From positions 22,039 through 86,038 of the forward strand of contig NZ_JAHRID010000007.1 in NCBI RefSeq assembly GCF_019100565.1: a stretch of 64,000 bases of DNA, written 5' to 3'. A program made the position numbers and the translations under genes. Origin of the DNA: Arsukibacterium indicum (GTDB lineage Bacteria > Pseudomonadota > Gammaproteobacteria > Enterobacterales > Alteromonadaceae). Below the pieces are notes generated by a model. The model did not search any database and was not told where the DNA came from. It saw nothing but the letters and a program-made list of their open reading frames with translations. Below are positions 60,381 through 64,000 of this stretch, piece after piece. Positions within the stretch are counted from its first letter, which is position 1; every line of letters begins with the position of its first letter.

Positions 60381-61225
60381 CTTGTCAGTCCCCCAGCAAA
60401 GCGGTCGGTAAAACAATTTTCTATCAACCATTGGTTCAGGATGCGTCAGTAACCCTGAAGCAGTGGCAACAATTATTTGAATTGGCGGCCGCTCAGGGCT
60501 ATCAATCTCTTGTCGTGCAGTGGACACATTACGATAGCGTCGATTTTATGTCGCAAAATGCACATTTGCATAAGGTATTACAGGCTGCAGTACAATTTGA
60601 TTTTACAGTTTGGCTTGGTTTGCGGACGGAGAGTGACTATTTTGAGAAAATGCAGCAACCTGTTGCTGATCGCCAAGATTATTTCCGGTTGCAACTAGCT
60701 CAAAATCAATTACAGCTTAGCCGCCTGAAAGCAAAGCTGCCTTTTCCAGTTGAAAAACTGGCGGGGTGGTACCTGCCTCTTGAATTGAATGATTCTGATT
60801 TTTCTGTCTCAGCGGATCAAACCTGGCTGGCAAAGGAATTAGGCTTATTTTTAAAAAGTGTGGCCGAACCGGTAGCAATAAGTGCATTTAGTAATGGGCA
60901 ATTAACTAATCACGATTATATACAAGCGCTACAGCGAATTGCCGAAACAGGTTTAATTATCTGGTTTCAGGATGATGCGGGAGCTGGCTTTAAGTCGCAA
61001 GATCGACGTCAGGCACTATTAACGCAACTACCCTGTGAGCATGCTGTTATTGCAGAGCACTTTCGACACACAACGGGTTCGGCCATATCTTTCTCGCCCA
61101 GGCGGGCTTCCTCTGCTGAAATACAAGTGTCGCAAACGGCAATAAAATCTTGTCATGCAAAAATGGTCTTTTCATTAAGGTATCTGCCGATAGCAGAAAA
61201 TATACTTAACCTGCCTACTCATTAA
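60305..61225 (+). CDS. Lipoprotein with DUF4434-like glycoside hydrolase-type domain
   Basis: This 306-residue protein starts inside the 3' end of the nfrA-like gene (76-base overlap). Its signal peptide ends in the lipobox LVAC (Cys27). The mature part has alternating helices and strands of a TIM-barrel type, with VVQWTHYDS near residue 72 and WYLPLELNDSDFS near 158. It resembles DUF4434 proteins. E. coli carries ybcH next to nfrA, and this gene may be its counterpart; I recall that link only in general terms. A role in processing or trimming the NfrB polysaccharide is plausible but unproven. Confidence 0.75.
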   Translation: MAISVSGRSKSATACFIIAVICCLVACQSPSKAVGKTIFYQPLVQDASVTLKQWQQLFELAAAQGYQSLVVQWTHYDSVDFMSQNAHLHKVLQAAVQFDFTVWLGLRTESDYFEKMQQPVADRQDYFRLQLAQNQLQLSRLKAKLPFPVEKLAGWYLPLELNDSDFSVSADQTWLAKELGLFLKSVAEPVAISAFSNGQLTNHDYIQALQRIAETGLIIWFQDDAGAGFKSQDRRQALLTQLPCEHAVIAEHFRHTTGSAISFSPRRASSAEIQVSQTAIKSCHAKMVFSLRYLPIAENILNLPTH

Positions 61226-61234
61226 AATCTTCAC

Positions 61235-61262
61235 TTGAAAAAGCACTGAATAACGTTACAAT
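61235..61262 (+). promoter_or_regulatory. Promoter of the DeoR-glmS operon
   Basis: TTGAAA (61235-61240) and TACAAT (61257-61262) are 16 bases apart, a good sigma70 match. Transcription would start near 61269, inside the inverted repeat described next. Confidence 0.7.
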
Positions 61263-61265
61263 AAC

Positions 61266-61278
61266 TTTCGAATCGAAA
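61266..61278. promoter_or_regulatory. Candidate operator for the DeoR regulator
   Basis: TTTCGA-A-TCGAAA is a perfect 6 bp inverted repeat around the predicted transcription start. DeoR-family operators are often built from short TTTCG or CTTTC units, so autoregulation of the DeoR-glmS transcript is a reasonable inference. Confidence 0.55.
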
Positions 61279-61307
61279 TTTTTTTGAAACTTAAGTGTGC
61301 AAAGCCA

Positions 61308-62075
61308 ATGAATAAACGCAATACCCAGCAGCGTCGCCATCTGATAGTCAGCCAGTTACAGCAACAAGGCGAGTTGTCGGTTGAGCAGCTGGCCGAGCGG
61401 TTTCAGACCTCAGAAGTAACCATTCGCAAAGACTTAACGGTACTGGAACAAGCAGGCTTGCTGTTGCGCCGGTACGGTGGCGCTGTGCCGGTACCGCAGG
61501 ATTTTATTGCCGATTCCAGTTTCGAAAAAGTTTCAAAGCGAAAGCTGGCAATTGCCAAAGCTGCTGCCGGTCTGATTAAAGATCATTACCGGATTATTAT
61601 TGATAGCGGCCGCACCACCGCCGCCCTGCTGCCAGAGCTGGCCGGCAAACAGGGCCTGGTGGTAATGACTAACTCACTGGGTATTGCCAATGCTTTGCGC
61701 GAGCTGGAAAACGAACCTACTTTGCTGATGACAGGTGGTACCTGGGATCCGCAATCAGAGGCCTTTCAGGGCCAGCTGGCTGAGCAGGTATTACGCGCCT
61801 ATGATTTTGACCAGCTGTTTATTGGCGCTGATGGTATTGATCTGGCCCGCGGCACTACCACCTATAACGAGCTTTATAGTTTAAGCCGGGTGATGGCCGA
61901 ATGTGCCCGTGAAGTAATTGTTATGCTGGAGTCAGACAAGCTGGGGCGGAAAATACATAATCTGGAGCTGCCCTGGAGTATGGTAAAAGTACTGGTTAGC
62001 GACGATGGTTTAAGTGACGAAGCGGCGGCCAGAATAACCGAACAAGGGGTGAAGGTGATTCGGGTTAATGCCTGA
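61308..62075 (+). CDS. DeoR-family regulator next to glmS (GlmR-like)
   Basis: This 255-residue protein has the DeoR N-terminal helix-turn-helix (about residues 8-60: VEQLAERFQTSEVTIRKDL) and the sugar-phosphate-binding domain (about 75-250), with conserved GADGIDLARGTTT near 170. The same kind of gene precedes glmS in pseudomonads (glmR), where amino-sugar metabolites are proposed as signals. The frame extends to a TTG at 61284, but ATG 61308 gives the usual N-terminus. The spacing to glmS is 50 bases with no terminator, so they are probably one operon. Confidence 0.88.
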   Translation: MNKRNTQQRRHLIVSQLQQQGELSVEQLAERFQTSEVTIRKDLTVLEQAGLLLRRYGGAVPVPQDFIADSSFEKVSKRKLAIAKAAAGLIKDHYRIIIDSGRTTAALLPELAGKQGLVVMTNSLGIANALRELENEPTLLMTGGTWDPQSEAFQGQLAEQVLRAYDFDQLFIGADGIDLARGTTTYNELYSLSRVMAECAREVIVMLESDKLGRKIHNLELPWSMVKVLVSDDGLSDEAAARITEQGVKVIRVNA

Positions 62076-62125
62076 TTCACCCACTTGAAGTAAGCTGAAT
62101 TTTAACGGATTAGTGGAGAGAAAAT

Positions 62126-63955
62126 ATGTGTGGAATAGTGGGCGCAGTAGCGCAACGTGATGTGGTCGATATTCTGGTTGAAGGCCTGCGCCGTCTGGAG
62201 TACCGCGGTTATGACTCGGCTGGTGTTGCAGTGGTAAGTGCCAGTGGTGAGCTAACCCGCTTGCGCCGCTTAGGCAAAGTAAAAGAGTTGGCCGATGCCG
62301 TTGCCCTGACACCAGCTACCGGCGGCACCGGTATTGCCCATACCCGCTGGGCAACCCATGGCGAGCCGAGCGAACGCAACGCGCACCCACATGTCTCCAG
62401 TAACATTACCGTGGTGCATAACGGTATTATTGAAAACCATAGCCCGTTACGTGATGCCCTGAAAGCCAAAGGCTATGTCTTTACCTCAGACACCGACACT
62501 GAAGTTATCGCCCACTTAGTGGAAGAAGAGCTGAAAAGCGCCGGTTCACTGCTGGCGGCTGTACAAAAGTCGGTAAAGCAGCTGCATGGTGCCTACGGCA
62601 CTGTGCTGTTGGATAAAACCGATGCCAGCCGGGTTGTGGTAGCGCGCTCCGGCAGCCCGCTGGTGATTGGCCTGGGCATTGGCGAGAATTTTATTGCTTC
62701 TGATCAGCTTGCATTATTGCCGGTTACCCGCCGTTTTATTTTTCTGGAAGAAGGCGATGTGGCTGAAATTACCCGCCATAGCGTCAGCATTTTTGATAAA
62801 GACGGCCAGGCCGTTGAGCGCGAAGTACACGAGTCTAACGTTAGTTACGACGCCGGCGACAAAGGCCAGTACCGCCACTTTATGTTAAAAGAAATCTACG
62901 AGCAGCCCACTGCCATTAACAACACGCTGGAAGGCCGCTTAAGCAACGACTCGGTGCTGGATGAAACCTTTGGCAATGGCGCGGCTGAGCTGTTTAAACA
63001 AGTTAAACACGTGCAAATTGTTGCCTGTGGTACCAGCTACCACTCGGGTATGGTGGCGCGTTACTGGTTAGAATCATTAGGTGGCATCTCCTGTAACGTC
63101 GAAATTGCCTCTGAATTTCGTTACCGCAAATCATTCGTCCAGCCCAACAGTTTGCTGGTCAGCATTTCGCAGTCCGGTGAAACGGCTGATACCCTGGCGG
63201 CACTGCGTCTGGCTAAAGAAGCCGGCTACGTTGGCAGTTTAACTATCTGTAACGTGGCGGGCTCGTCTTTAGTGCGTGAATCCGACTTAGCCTTTATGAC
63301 CCGCGCTGGCGCCGAAATTGGCGTAGCCTCTACCAAAGCCTTTACTACGCAGTTAGTGGGTTTAGCTATGCTGACACTGGCGATTGGTAAATATAATGGT
63401 TTAACTGCGGCGCAGCAGCAGGAGCTGACCGAAGCGCTGAAAAGCTTACCCGGTAAACTGGAGCAAACTCTGGCACTGGCGCCACAAATTGAAGCGCTGG
63501 CCGAAGAGTTCGCCGATAAGCACCATGCGTTGTTTTTAGGCCGTGGTGATCAGTACCCTATCGCCATGGAAGGGGCGTTAAAGCTTAAAGAAATTTCCTA
63601 TATTCATGCTGAAGCTTACGCCGCCGGTGAGTTAAAGCACGGTCCGCTGGCGCTGATTGATGCCCAGATGCCAATTATTGTAGTGGCACCGAATAATGAC
63701 CTGCTGGAGAAACTGAAATCAAACGTTGAAGAAGTGCGGGCTCGCGGCGGTATCCTGTATGTATTCGCCGACGCCGATGCCAAATTCCAGTCTGATGAGA
63801 CCATGCGGGTGATTAACTTACCGCACGTTGCCGACATCCTGGCGCCTATCGTCTACACCCTGCCACTGCAGTTACTAAGCTACTATGTTGCCATTATCAA
63901 AGGCACCGACGTTGACCAGCCGCGAAACCTGGCCAAGTCGGTGACTGTCGAATAA
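62126..63955 (+). CDS. glmS: Glutamine-fructose-6-phosphate aminotransferase (isomerizing)
   Basis: This 609-residue enzyme makes glucosamine-6-phosphate from fructose-6-phosphate and glutamine, the first step to UDP-GlcNAc. The N-terminal glutaminase domain begins [12 protein letters not shown], with Cys2 as nucleophile after Met removal. Two SIS domains follow, with [11 protein letters not shown] and [10 protein letters not shown] in the first and the C-terminal [13 protein letters not shown]. The length equals E. coli GlmS (609). The ribosome site is GTGGAGAG. It lies downstream of the DeoR gene and at the window edge. Confidence 0.98.
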   Translation: MCGIVGAVAQRDVVDILVEGLRRLEYRGYDSAGVAVVSASGELTRLRRLGKVKELADAVALTPATGGTGIAHTRWATHGEPSERNAHPHVSSNITVVHNGIIENHSPLRDALKAKGYVFTSDTDTEVIAHLVEEELKSAGSLLAAVQKSVKQLHGAYGTVLLDKTDASRVVVARSGSPLVIGLGIGENFIASDQLALLPVTRRFIFLEEGDVAEITRHSVSIFDKDGQAVEREVHESNVSYDAGDKGQYRHFMLKEIYEQPTAINNTLEGRLSNDSVLDETFGNGAAELFKQVKHVQIVACGTSYHSGMVARYWLESLGGISCNVEIASEFRYRKSFVQPNSLLVSISQSGETADTLAALRLAKEAGYVGSLTICNVAGSSLVRESDLAFMTRAGAEIGVASTKAFTTQLVGLAMLTLAIGKYNGLTAAQQQELTEALKSLPGKLEQTLALAPQIEALAEEFADKHHALFLGRGDQYPIAMEGALKLKEISYIHAEAYAAGELKHGPLALIDAQMPIIVVAPNNDLLEKLKSNVEEVRARGGILYVFADADAKFQSDETMRVINLPHVADILAPIVYTLPLQLLSYYVAIIKGTDVDQPRNLAKSVTVE

Positions 63956-64000
63956 CCTGCACCAAAATTTAGCGAAGGGTGTGGGATGGCAAAATAGTTC

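Overview
The window is a chromosomal origin region of a gammaproteobacterium. The gene order dnaA-dnaN-recF-gyrB-glyS-glyQ, rpmH-rnpA-yidD-yidC-mnmE, mioC-[oriC]-mnmG-rsmG-parA-parB-atpIBEFHAGDC, then glmU and a DeoR regulator next to glmS, is the order of the Vibrio/Shewanella/Alteromonadales part of the class. Protein style and accessory content suggest a Rheinheimera/Alishewanella/Arsukibacterium-like genus, but that is inference; no rRNA or other species marker is present and I see no tRNA gene.

Layout. 0.1-5.5 kb: accessory genes (small membrane protein, GAF protein, secreted amidohydrolase, TonB-domain protein, membrane GGDEF cyclase, ECF sigma factor with a small membrane partner). 5.6-14.7 kb, minus strand: glyS, glyQ, gyrB, recF, dnaN, dnaA. 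15.2-19.2 kb, plus strand: rpmH, rnpA, yidD, yidC, mnmE. 19.2-23.5 kb, minus strand: a non-backbone block (MFS transporter, PEBP protein, trxC, DEAD-box helicase). 23.6-36.0 kb, plus strand: mioC, oriC, mnmG, rsmG, parAB and the complete F1Fo ATP synthase operon. 36.1-47.8 kb: accessory block with two membrane-anchored winged-helix regulators carrying beta-propeller-like exported parts, an M16 protease lipoprotein, a TraB/GumN protein, an S9 peptidase and two very small membrane ORFs. 47.9-49.3 kb: glmU. 49.5-61.2 kb: second accessory block (SLC1-type symporter, GntR-controlled ABC transporter, DUF1439-like lipoprotein, PEP-CTERM-like protein, NfrB-NfrA-DUF4434-like exopolysaccharide/phage-N4-receptor module). 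61.3-64.0 kb: DeoR (GlmR-like) and glmS.

How the parts work together. The core handles replication initiation (DnaA, DnaN, origin), topology (GyrB), segregation (ParA/ParB with three parS-like sites, two in recF and one at 50.8 kb), membrane protein insertion, tRNA modification and ATP synthesis. GlmU and GlmS make UDP-GlcNAc precursors, and a DeoR protein with a plausible operator sits ahead of glmS. The second accessory block carries a c-di-GMP-type polysaccharide synthase (NfrB-like, with MshEN-type motifs) and its outer-membrane partner.

Most notable non-coding signals: a candidate minus-strand small RNA of about 100 nt at 54.16-54.26 kb with its own sigma70-like promoter and terminator; an approximately 90 bp imperfect-palindromic dispersed repeat in two copies (21.5 and 49.4 kb); a perfect inverted repeat in front of the ABC operon; and a promoter/operator pair in front of the DeoR gene. 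All functional assignments come from reading motifs by eye; no database search was run.
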